NCBI GenBank assembly: GCA_029977045.1
Contig: JAPOLP010000016.1
Coordinates: 1-18,756, forward strand
Length of the DNA stretch: 18,756 bases
DNA from: Planctomycetota bacterium
GTDB taxonomy: Bacteria > Planctomycetota > Planctomycetia > Planctomycetales > Planctomycetaceae
Direction: 5' to 3'
Part shown: positions 8,999-16,394 of the stretch, piece by piece
Numbering within the stretch: the stretch's first letter is position 1
Layout: each line of letters begins with the position of its first letter
Notes under the pieces: model-generated
Databases searched by the model: none
What the model was told of the DNA's origin: nothing
What the model saw: only the letters and a program-made list of their open reading frames with translations
Made by a program: the position numbers and the translations under genes

Positions 8999-10112
8999 GT
9001 TGCTCGTCCCGATACTGCTGGGTCTCGCCGGACTCGGGCTGCTGGTGATCGGCGGGGAACTGCTTGTGCGCGGCGCGTCTGCGCTGGCTTTGATGCTGAG
9101 AATCTCTCCGCTGGTCGTTGGCCTGACGGTCGTGGCCTTTGGCACAAGTGCCCCGGAACTGGCTGTCTCGCTCCAGTCTGCCTGGCTGGGAAGTGTGGAC
9201 GTCGCTGTGGGTAATGTTCTCGGCAGCAACATCCTGAACGTGCTCGTTGTGCTGGGATCGTCCGCAGTAATCATGCCCCTGACCGTTTCCAGCCGGCTTG
9301 TACGGCGGGAAGTCCCGTTAATGGTGGCGGTATCGCTGCTACTGCTGCTGCTTGGCTGGGACAGACGGATTGGTGCCATGGATGGTCTGATTCTGGTGAC
9401 TATTCTTCTGGTCTACATCGTTCGGTTAGTTCTCGCCAGCCGACGGGAGACAGAGGCGATACAAAGCTCGCTTGTCCGAGCGATTCCGTCTGAGAACGCC
9501 TCGTCGACAGGCTTGTGGCAGTCGTGGCTGCGACTGATTGTCGGGCTGACACTGCTCGTGGCCGGTTCTCGCTGTCTGGTGTCCGGCGCCGTCACCATCG
9601 CTCAGTCTCTGGAAGTCAGTGAGCTATTGATCGGACTGACTGTGGTCGCCGTCGGAACCTCTCTGCCAGAGATCGTGACGACAGTCATTGCCGTCGCCCA
9701 CGGCGAAAGAGACATCGCCGTCGGCAACGTGGTCGGCAGCAATCTGTTCAATATCCTGTGTGTCGTTGGATTCTCCAGCATCGTGGCGCCGGACGGCCTG
9801 ACTGTTTCGCAGACGGCCCTCATGTTCGATTTTCCCGTCATGATTGCGGTGGCGATTGTCTGTCTGCCTGTGTTTCTGACAGGTCACGAGATCGCCCGCT
9901 GGGAAGGGTGCGTGTTTCTGGTTTGCTATCTGGGTTACACGTCCTGGTTGATCGTCGATGCAATGGACAACGGCCACGAATGGGTCGTCTCGGGCCTGAT
10001 GTGGTATGTGGTGATTCCGTTATCCGCCGGTCTGTTGTTGATTGACGGCGTGCGGCACATGCGTCGGAAATCACTTCGTGACAATCACGACGCGTCGACA
10101 CGACCTGTCTGA
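8991..10112 (+). CDS. Na+/Ca2+-exchanger-type antiporter (CaCA family, YrbG-like)
   Basis: A 373-residue inner-membrane protein with about ten hydrophobic helices and the two inverted alpha repeats of the CaCA superfamily. Alpha-1 reads GLTVVAFGTSAPELAVS followed by VAVGNVLGSNILNVL; alpha-2 reads GLTVVAVGTSLPEIVTT followed by IAVGNVVGSNLFNIL. Both contain the G-T-S-x-P-E and G-N-x-x-G-S-N-x-x-N ion-binding residues, so the transporter should be active. The loop between halves (about residues 150-180) is hydrophilic. Family members exchange Ca2+ or another cation for Na+, H+ or K+. The ATG at 8991 overlaps the usp stop by eight bases; an ATG at 8979 would add four residues (MVHH) and cannot be excluded. 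The C-terminus has a short basic tail. It sits between two usp genes and upstream of a P-type cation ATPase. Confidence 0.92.
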   Translation: MSELLVPILLGLAGLGLLVIGGELLVRGASALALMLRISPLVVGLTVVAFGTSAPELAVSLQSAWLGSVDVAVGNVLGSNILNVLVVLGSSAVIMPLTVSSRLVRREVPLMVAVSLLLLLLGWDRRIGAMDGLILVTILLVYIVRLVLASRRETEAIQSSLVRAIPSENASSTGLWQSWLRLIVGLTLLVAGSRCLVSGAVTIAQSLEVSELLIGLTVVAVGTSLPEIVTTVIAVAHGERDIAVGNVVGSNLFNILCVVGFSSIVAPDGLTVSQTALMFDFPVMIAVAIVCLPVFLTGHEIARWEGCVFLVCYLGYTSWLIVDAMDNGHEWVVSGLMWYVVIPLSAGLLLIDGVRHMRRKSLRDNHDASTRPV

Positions 10113-10194
10113 AAGAATGGTTCGGCGATTCGTCACATCTCAGTTTTCGTTACGATCATCGAACCGGCAGTTGTTTTCGATAGAGTCAGAAGCG

Positions 10195-10300
10195 ATGTGC
10201 CAGAAGGAGACGAACCAAGCAGCGTTTTCGGAACATCCTCGTTCATGTCGACCCGACAGCTGCAAGCCAGCCCGGTCTGGCTCGCGGTGTCCGCCTGGCA
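10195..10300 (+). other. Frameshifted 5' part of the second usp gene
   Basis: In the frame of the downstream gene, the codons from about 10226 read FRNILVHVDPTAASQPGLAR, a textbook first strand and helix of a Usp domain. That frame has no ATG, GTG or TTG between the stop at 10181 and 10301. An ATG at 10195 lies in a neighbouring frame (MCQKETNQAA). Dropping one T from the TTTT run at 10225-10228 joins the two into MCQKETNQAAFRNILVHVD, a natural UspE-like start. So the gene probably begins at 10195 and the sequence carries one extra base, either a sequencing error or a true frameshift. Confidence 0.75.
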
Positions 10301-11197
10301 ATGGAGAACGATGGTCGCCTGGCTGTGATCAGTGTTCGGGAAGAGCACCCGCGGCAGTTTCACACTCTGTTGAGGAAGCTGCATCTCGAAGACCCGGATA
10401 GCTCCGGTCAGCAGGACGCTGAAAAGTATCTGGAAGAGCTTGTCGGACCTGCCCGTAGAGATGGTCTTGCCGTAGAAGTTGTGGTTGCTAACGGGAATCC
10501 ATTCGTGGAAATCACCCGCGCAGTCCTGCGGAATCACCATGACCTCGTCATCAAGACCATCCAGTCGGAAGGGCTTGTCCGTCAGACATTCTTCGGAAGC
10601 TGTGACATGCATCTTCTTCGAAAGTGTCCTGCCCCGCTCCTGCTGATCGCGACCGACGCGCCCGACAGGTATCGTCACATTCTCGTGCCACTCGACCCGA
10701 ACAGAGACGACGGAGTGAAGCAGCAACTGGGGGTCGACCTGCTGAAGCTGGCCACGTCGCTGGCAGACATGGACGATGCAAAGCTATCCGTACTCCATGC
10801 ATGGAACGCGTACGCGGAGGACAGACTTCGCCGAAGTCTGAGCGACTCGGCGTTCAAGGATTATTCCGGTCTGTGGCATGAAGACGTGTCGCGGCGGACG
10901 CGTGGGTTCATTTCTGATTTCGAGAGACACATCAGGCCCGACAGCATCCATCTTGTACACGGCGATCCAGGGGATGTCATTCCGCAGTTCGCACACGACC
11001 ACGGAGTGGATTTGACTGTCATGGGAACGCTCGGCAACCTGGGTCGGCACGGCGTTTTTGTCGGCGACACAGCAGAACGCGTACTCAATCAGCTCGAGTG
11101 CTCGGTGCTTGCCATCAAGCCTCCTGGATTCGTGTCTCCCGTCAAGACGCATGACGCAGCCAGTCAGGCCAGTCCACAGCCGGGAGAGACAGCCTGA
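10301..11197 (+). CDS. UspE-like tandem universal stress protein (first canonical in-frame start shown; true start probably 10195)
   Basis: From the ATG at 10301 the frame gives 298 residues. Domain 1 lacks its first strand, which is encoded just upstream in the same frame behind an apparent one-base frameshift. Domain 1 ends in FGSCDMHLLRKCPAPLLLI. Domain 2 begins RYRHILVPLDPNRDDGVKQQ and ends MGTLGNLGRHGVFVGDTAERV, then CSVLAIKPPGFVSPV. The GT-x-G loop, the GDTAERVLNQLECS helix and the KPPGF tail match UspE-type proteins, which usually lack the full ATP-binding loop found in the upstream Usp. The first domain's FGSCDMHLLRKCP element is also a UspE trait. It follows the antiporter by 82 bp to ATG 10195 on the same strand, so it is likely part of the same operon. 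If the frameshift is real, the product may be truncated and unstable. Confidence 0.85.
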   Translation: MENDGRLAVISVREEHPRQFHTLLRKLHLEDPDSSGQQDAEKYLEELVGPARRDGLAVEVVVANGNPFVEITRAVLRNHHDLVIKTIQSEGLVRQTFFGSCDMHLLRKCPAPLLLIATDAPDRYRHILVPLDPNRDDGVKQQLGVDLLKLATSLADMDDAKLSVLHAWNAYAEDRLRRSLSDSAFKDYSGLWHEDVSRRTRGFISDFERHIRPDSIHLVHGDPGDVIPQFAHDHGVDLTVMGTLGNLGRHGVFVGDTAERVLNQLECSVLAIKPPGFVSPVKTHDAASQASPQPGETA

Positions 11198-11477
11198 TTT
11201 CAGCGTTCCGTCGTACCCTCGGCTGATTCTGGTTAGCGGTGCCGACAATCTGGCCGCTCGCCGTCAATCGTCGCGAGTCCTTGCAGGCCAATGGTGGTTG
11301 AGTCAGCCAGTTGCAGCACACGGCTGACCGTAGTTTTCCGGACAGGCAGCTTCGTCGTCTGGCTGCCAGAATTCGGAACTTCGATGGTTACAAACGGGAT
11401 ATGCGAGGCCTCGTTGGAACGCCCGCTGCAGTAGTTCGTGAAAGACGTTTGCCGCGCGCTGGATTCGATGCGTGCGG

Positions 11478-11513
11478 TCTTCGGCGGAATCTTCGGTGGA
11501 ATCTTCGGTGGGC
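11478..11513 (+). repeat. Three 12-bp tandem repeats
   Basis: Three consecutive units TCTTCGGCGGAA, TCTTCGGTGGAA and TCTTCGGTGGGC differ at one or two positions. If translated in the ATPase frame they give FGGIFGGIFGG. They lie just upstream of the preferred GTG start and downstream of two alternative starts. Confidence 0.85.
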
Positions 11514-11520
11514 GAAACTC

Positions 11521-11528
11521 AGGGAAGG
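11521..11528 (+). promoter_or_regulatory. Ribosome binding site deciding the ATPase start
   Basis: AGGGAAGG lies eight bases before the GTG at 11537. Neither of the upstream alternatives, GTG 11438 and ATG 11468, has a comparable purine-rich site, which is why 11537 is preferred. Confidence 0.5.
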
Positions 11529-11536
11529 CTGGACCA

Positions 11537-14326
11537 GTGAGCGACAAATTGCGACCGGATGAGGAAACGGCCAACAACAACGATGTCGTGCCCTCGTCGG
11601 AAGAAAGTCCATCGGACAAGGGCTGGCATGCACTGGATATCGAGTCCGTCGGACGGGAACTCAGTTCCAACGGGAACGGACTGACAAGTGATGAAGCCGG
11701 TCAACGGATTGCCCGGTACGGTCCGAACCGCCTGCCGGAACGCGCGGGAACAAGTGCGTGGATGCGGCTGCTCCTGCAATTTCACAATCCGCTGATCTAT
11801 GTCCTGCTTGTCACTGGCGTGGCGACGGGGCTGCTCGGGCACTGGGTAGATACCGGCGTGATCTTTGGCGTCGTGATTCTCAATGCGATCATCGGCTTCA
11901 TTCAGGAAGCCAGAGCGGAACAGGCCATCGCCTCTCTGAAACAGATGCTCTCGCCGCAGGCAATGGTGCTACGGGACGGAGTCCGATCAGGAGTTCCCGC
12001 GACTGAACTCGTGCCGGGTGATGTTGTGTTTCTTCAAAGCGGCGACAAGGTCCCTGCGGACCTGCGACTGTTTCAGTCAAAGAACCTGCAGACTGACGAG
12101 GCCGCGCTGACTGGTGAGTCACTGCCAGTCGAAAAACAAACTCATCCGCTCGACGACGATGCTCCGCTAGCGGACTGGTCGTGCATCGCGTTCGCGGGCA
12201 CTCTCGTGACGACCGGAACGGGAACCGGGATCGTCGTGACCACAGGCGAACACACTCAGATCGGTCGCATTGCTGGAATGCTGCAGGAGGTCGAAGGCGT
12301 CGATACGCCGCTCATTCGTCGTCTGGCTCAATTCAGCAAGGTCATCACAGTCACGGTTGTTCTCTTCTGCATGGGCATCTTCGCGGCAGGGATCGCATTC
12401 GGGCAGTCGGTGCCCACAATGCTGATGTCGTCTGTCGCGCTGGCCGTGTCGGCGATCCCGGAAGGGCTGCCGGCAATCATGACGATCGCCCTGGCGATCG
12501 GCGTCAAGCGGATGGCGCGGCGCAATGCAGTGGTTCGAAAGCTGCCAGCCGTCGAGGCCCTGGGCAGCACGACCATCATCTGTAGCGACAAGACCGGCAC
12601 ACTGACTCGCAACGAAATGATGGTCACACGGCTGGTGCTGCCCGAGACGCGGCTGTCGGTCAGTGGATCCGGTTACGATCCGGAAGGGCTGGTGGAGGAC
12701 GAATCGGGGGCGTCAGTTTCGCTGGCCGATTCGCCGGTACTTTCAGAACTGGTTCGCGCGGCAATGCTGTGCAACGACTCGTCTCTGACGAAACGCGATG
12801 GTCAGTGGGGCATCGACGGAGATCCGACTGAGGGGGCACTTCTGGTCCTCGCCGCGAAACTTGGGCTGCAGCCAGAGCAGACTGCGCGAAACTGTCCTCG
12901 CACCGATCTGATTCCGTTTGCATCCGAACTGCAGTACATGGCGACGCTGCACCATGACCATGCCGATCATGCCTGGGTCTTTCTGAAAGGGTCTCCGGAA
13001 GCCGTTCTCACTCGGTGTTCGAGTGAGTTCGGTCGCGACGTTGCGTTCGACGCTGACGCCTGGCACGAGAGAACCGCGGAGATGGCGGCTGACGGACAGC
13101 GCGTGCTGGCCATCGCCATGAAAGAACATCCATCGCACAACGTTGTCCTGGAGACTCACGATGTCGAGGGCGGATTTCTGCTGCTCGGCCTGGTGGGCAT
13201 GATCGATCCGCCTCGTCAGGAGGCAGTCGAGGCCATCGCGAAGTGCCATGCAGCCGGTATTCGAGTGAAGATGATCACCGGCGATCATGTTGCCACCGCC
13301 CGCGCGATCGGTCGGCAGATTGGCATCAGCAATGGCGACGGAGCAATGACCGGAGCCGAACTGGACCGTCTGGACGACTCGGCATTCGACCGGGCAGTGC
13401 TGGAAACGGACGTGTTTGCCCGAGTGTCTCCGGCCCACAAACTGAAGTTTGTGCAATCATTGCAGCGACAGGGACACATCGTGGCGATGACCGGCGACGG
13501 GGTGAACGATGCTCCGGCGCTGAAGCAGGCTGATATCGGCGTTGCCATGGGAATCACCGGCACGGAAGTCTCGAAGGAGGCGGCTGAGATGGTTCTGCTG
13601 GACGACAACTTCGCCAGTATAGAACGCGCGGTCGAAGAAGGCCGCACCGTGTTCAACAACCTCAAGAAGACCATCCTGTTCATTCTGCCGACCAACGGAG
13701 GAGAGTGCGTCACTCTGGTCGCCGCTCTGCTGCTGGGCACGCTGCTGCCGATCCTGCCGCTGCACATTCTGTGGATCAACCTGGTCACCACCGTGGCCCT
13801 GGCAATCTCGCTGGCATTTGATCCTGTCGATCATGACGTGATGCACCAGAAACCGCGCGACCCGCGTGCAGCATTGATCGACGGCCCTCTCATCTGGCGA
13901 ATCGTGTATGTCTCAGTCCTGATGGCGCTCGGTACGTTCGGCCTTTTCTTTTACGAATTATCGTCAGGCGCCAGCGTCGAAGCCGCCCGGGCCGTTGCCG
14001 TGAACGCGATCGTGTTCTTCGAAGTCGCATACCTGTTCAACAGCCGTCACCTGACGGACTCGGTGATCAATCGGCGCGGCTTCTTCGGCAACCGAATCGT
14101 GTGGTGGGGTATCGCAGCGGTCGTCGTCTTTCAGGCAGTCTTCACGTTCTGGCCCGTCTCACGCGACCTGTTCGAGATCGACCTTCCCGCGGTCGGCTCG
14201 TGGCTGCGAGTCCTGCTTTCCACTGTCGCACTGTTCCTGCTCGTCGAAGCCGAGAAAGCCCTGTCTCGCCGTTTGCGAACTCCAGAAACTCCTCAGATCA
14301 CGCTGACGGGATGCAACAGTACATGA
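11537..14326 (+). CDS. P-type cation-transporting ATPase, type IIA-like, with altered ion-site residue
   Basis: From GTG 11537 the protein has 929 residues. Order of features: N-terminal cation-ATPase segment (GLTSDEAGQRIARYGPNRLP), TM1-2, actuator domain with LTGES (191-195), TM3-4 with PEGLP (308-312), phosphorylation site D351 in SDKTGTLT, nucleotide domain with KGSPEAVLTRC, hinge MTGDGVNDAPA (D654), then six C-terminal membrane helices. PEGLP places it with SERCA- and Na,K-type pumps. In TM5-6 it keeps the SERCA-equivalent Asn768 and Glu771 (TNGGE) and Asn796 and Thr799 (NLVT), but the Asp800 position is Thr752. The transported ion is therefore uncertain: Ca2+ is possible, Na+ or another cation equally so. 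Co-location with the antiporter and two usp genes supports cation export under stress. Confidence 0.92.
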   Translation: MSDKLRPDEETANNNDVVPSSEESPSDKGWHALDIESVGRELSSNGNGLTSDEAGQRIARYGPNRLPERAGTSAWMRLLLQFHNPLIYVLLVTGVATGLLGHWVDTGVIFGVVILNAIIGFIQEARAEQAIASLKQMLSPQAMVLRDGVRSGVPATELVPGDVVFLQSGDKVPADLRLFQSKNLQTDEAALTGESLPVEKQTHPLDDDAPLADWSCIAFAGTLVTTGTGTGIVVTTGEHTQIGRIAGMLQEVEGVDTPLIRRLAQFSKVITVTVVLFCMGIFAAGIAFGQSVPTMLMSSVALAVSAIPEGLPAIMTIALAIGVKRMARRNAVVRKLPAVEALGSTTIICSDKTGTLTRNEMMVTRLVLPETRLSVSGSGYDPEGLVEDESGASVSLADSPVLSELVRAAMLCNDSSLTKRDGQWGIDGDPTEGALLVLAAKLGLQPEQTARNCPRTDLIPFASELQYMATLHHDHADHAWVFLKGSPEAVLTRCSSEFGRDVAFDADAWHERTAEMAADGQRVLAIAMKEHPSHNVVLETHDVEGGFLLLGLVGMIDPPRQEAVEAIAKCHAAGIRVKMITGDHVATARAIGRQIGISNGDGAMTGAELDRLDDSAFDRAVLETDVFARVSPAHKLKFVQSLQRQGHIVAMTGDGVNDAPALKQADIGVAMGITGTEVSKEAAEMVLLDDNFASIERAVEEGRTVFNNLKKTILFILPTNGGECVTLVAALLLGTLLPILPLHILWINLVTTVALAISLAFDPVDHDVMHQKPRDPRAALIDGPLIWRIVYVSVLMALGTFGLFFYELSSGASVEAARAVAVNAIVFFEVAYLFNSRHLTDSVINRRGFFGNRIVWWGIAAVVVFQAVFTFWPVSRDLFEIDLPAVGSWLRVLLSTVALFLLVEAEKALSRRLRTPETPQITLTGCNST

Positions 14327-14794
14327 CTCTTCCCGAACCGACTACGCTCCGCGCGAAGACAGAGACACAATGCAGGTGATCGCGACGCTGCAGCAAATGC
14401 AGATTTCATTCGAGGACAGGTCTTTTGTGAATGCTGAGGACAACTGGTGCCTGCCGCACAAATGCGGTGACGTTGTACTCATGCGACCGGAATCCACTCG
14501 GCTTGAACAGCGAGACTGAAGCACACGGTCCATCCAGCGATCACTACCGAAGCGTCGAACTTTGCTGCACGAAGTGCGTCCAGTGTCCGACTCTAAAGCT
14601 GCTTCAGCAGGTCGAGTGACTCGCTCCGGTCTCATCAAGCGGGTGCAGTTTGCTGGAGACCCCGTAACTTAATGTTGGTGGCTGCGTGACCACAGACGAG
14701 ATGGTCCACGAGATAACGGTTTTCGTTGAGGTCAACGGCCTTGCTCACGACGACCAATGAGGCAGCGCCGTAGAGGATTACCGAAATCGAGCGA
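14327..14794. other. Convergent intergenic region without a supported gene
   Basis: These 468 bp lie between the ends of the ATPase (plus) and cupin-like (minus) genes. The only frame that follows directly is ATG 14370 to TGA 14519 (49 codons, MQVIATLQQMQISFEDRSFV...), Cys-containing and without recognisable family features or ribosome site. No strong hairpin-plus-T-run terminator was seen on either strand. Confidence 0.5.
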
Positions 14795-16111
14795 CTACGT
14801 ACCGGGCGTCTGAGAGTGCGCTTGCTGCGGGAAGTCGAAGGTCAACACCAGCGGTTCACTTCCCGTGTTCTCGATTTCGACGCCGCCGCTGTTCAGTGCG
14901 GACTGAGTAATGAAGCCAATCTCGGGATAGAGTTCGCCGAGCTTCATGTCCTGGTGATACCGCACTGCGAGCTTGCCAACGCGACCGCTTCCGCCATTCG
15001 TGTGGAACAGGGCGGGACTCTCCGGGCAGAAATTCGTTCTGGCGCCAGGCTGCAAGGTGAGACGGAGAATCGAGCACTTCTGGTCGCCGAGGAAATCGCC
15101 GTAAACGATCCACTTCGCATCGACTCCATCGCCTGCGAATTCTTCGGCGGTGATTGCCGGACGCGAATTCTTCTGAACGAAGTTCGGATCCTGATTCGCC
15201 TCGAAGTCAAACTTCTCAACCAGATACTCCCAGTCCTGGTGCTTTTCCTTCGGATAGTCCACTTCCCGGCACGCGTAAAACGCATCGGCTGCTCCGATAC
15301 GACCGTCAAGTGTCAGGTCCTCGGCCAGGAAGTGCTCATCCATCGTGACGTGCAACTCGTGCGTGCAAAGATTTGTCGGCGAATGCAGCACGCCGTTCGG
15401 CATCACAAAGCCATTGTCGATCCACATCATCGTGTGCGGCGACAAATGCCGAACTCCGTTGTACTCGCCCTTTCCGAAACTCTTCATGCAGGCCAGGAAC
15501 TGGGCCTTCGTCACAAACGGATACAGCCCCATTGCCGTGGTGTGATAATGCGATGCGCTGACACCGGGATTGTCGAACGAGTTGATGTCGTAGACTTCCC
15601 ACTTCGACCAGTGCAGGTGGTGCGGAATCGGATTCAGGTTATCGAACTTCTTCGACACGATCGGCCAGGTCGGGTCGCCGAACAGCGTTTTCGAGAAAGC
15701 CGTCACCTTCTCACCCATGACAGCTTCCGGATTGGCCGCAATCAGGTCCTGCAGCGAAATGGCCTGGCCGCCCGGAGTCAGGACGTGCGCCTCTCCTTCA
15801 CGGAACGGAGCCTTGTTCGTGCGTGTGTCAATGACCCCCGTCACAATCGGAACAGTGCAGCACATCCAAAGCTCATCGAGCCCCGTACCGTTCATGTAGT
15901 CCGGATAGTACGACTGAGCATCAAGGCGAAGGCGTTTCCCTGGCGTGCAGAAGGTCCGGCCTGCGTAACGATGCAGAAGCTGCAGAACCCCGCCCTGGCT
16001 ATTCAGACAGTCATCAAGAATCGAAGCCGCTCCCCCGCCACTCCCGTCGATGACATCCTGTTGCGGGTACTCGTGCAGTTTTTCCGAGAGAATTGCCGTC
16101 GAAGCAGCCAT
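14795..16111 (-). CDS. Cupin-like protein of unknown function, possibly sugar-isomerase related
   Basis: A 438-residue soluble protein without signal peptide or membrane helix. The central part is rich in His that could bind metal: PIPHHLHWSKWEVYD (162-175), SASHYHTTAMGL (185-196), HLSPHTMMW (222-230) and MPNGVLHSPTNLCTHELH (237-254). The spacing and the PNG-x-x-H turn followed by E252 recall a cupin metal site and, loosely, type I phosphomannose isomerases. A second possible barrel follows (IVYGDFLGDQKCSILRLTLQPG through NTGSEPLVLTFDFPQ), giving a bicupin layout. The ATG at 16111 has GAGGT ten bases upstream. It stands alone: convergent with the ATPase region, 283 bp from the kinase. I do not recognise the exact family and the reaction is not assigned. 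Confidence 0.75.
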   Translation of the reverse strand: MAASTAILSEKLHEYPQQDVIDGSGGGAASILDDCLNSQGGVLQLLHRYAGRTFCTPGKRLRLDAQSYYPDYMNGTGLDELWMCCTVPIVTGVIDTRTNKAPFREGEAHVLTPGGQAISLQDLIAANPEAVMGEKVTAFSKTLFGDPTWPIVSKKFDNLNPIPHHLHWSKWEVYDINSFDNPGVSASHYHTTAMGLYPFVTKAQFLACMKSFGKGEYNGVRHLSPHTMMWIDNGFVMPNGVLHSPTNLCTHELHVTMDEHFLAEDLTLDGRIGAADAFYACREVDYPKEKHQDWEYLVEKFDFEANQDPNFVQKNSRPAITAEEFAGDGVDAKWIVYGDFLGDQKCSILRLTLQPGARTNFCPESPALFHTNGGSGRVGKLAVRYHQDMKLGELYPEIGFITQSALNSGGVEIENTGSEPLVLTFDFPQQAHSQTPGT

Positions 16112-16394
16112 GAGTGATCGACCTCAAAAAGCCTGAAGAAGCGTGTACTTCCCGGGAGCGTCCAAGAGAGACAATAGAAATCCCGACTTTGCGACAACAC
16201 AACTAACCGGGCCAGGAACCTAATGACCCGAAGCGCTGGCACGGTGCGGAGTGTAAGAAATTGAGTGGCGGGAGGGAACGAACCAGGAGTCGGGGTAGCT
16301 CGTCAATTCACTCTGTATTTTAGCTGAGATGCAGGTTCGCAAGTCCGAAACCGGACGGCAGCACGAAGCCGGGTCATAACGTCGACCGAGCCAG

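Larger units (their letters stand above)
11198..11536. other. Intergenic or leader region before the P-type ATPase gene
   Basis: These 339 bp separate the second usp gene from the preferred ATPase start. No clear promoter, terminator or RNA gene was recognised. A minus-strand frame across it (11670-11233) is Ser/Thr/Pro-rich without family features and is taken as noncoding. The last part holds a 12-bp tandem repeat and two alternative in-frame ATPase starts (GTG 11438, ATG 11468). Confidence 0.5.

Noticed and set aside
11233..11670. Minus-strand frame overlapping the ATPase 5' end.
   Set aside because: Ser/Thr/Pro-rich with no domain, and it includes the antisense of the 12-bp repeat and the ATPase N-terminus.
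14370..14519. 49-codon frame just after the ATPase gene.
   Set aside because: No ribosome site, no recognisable family feature and no support beyond being open.
14816..16117. Plus-strand frame of 433 codons opposite the cupin-like gene.
   Set aside because: It mirrors the minus-strand gene almost base for base; the minus frame has the His-rich enzyme-like pattern and a ribosome site, the plus frame has neither.
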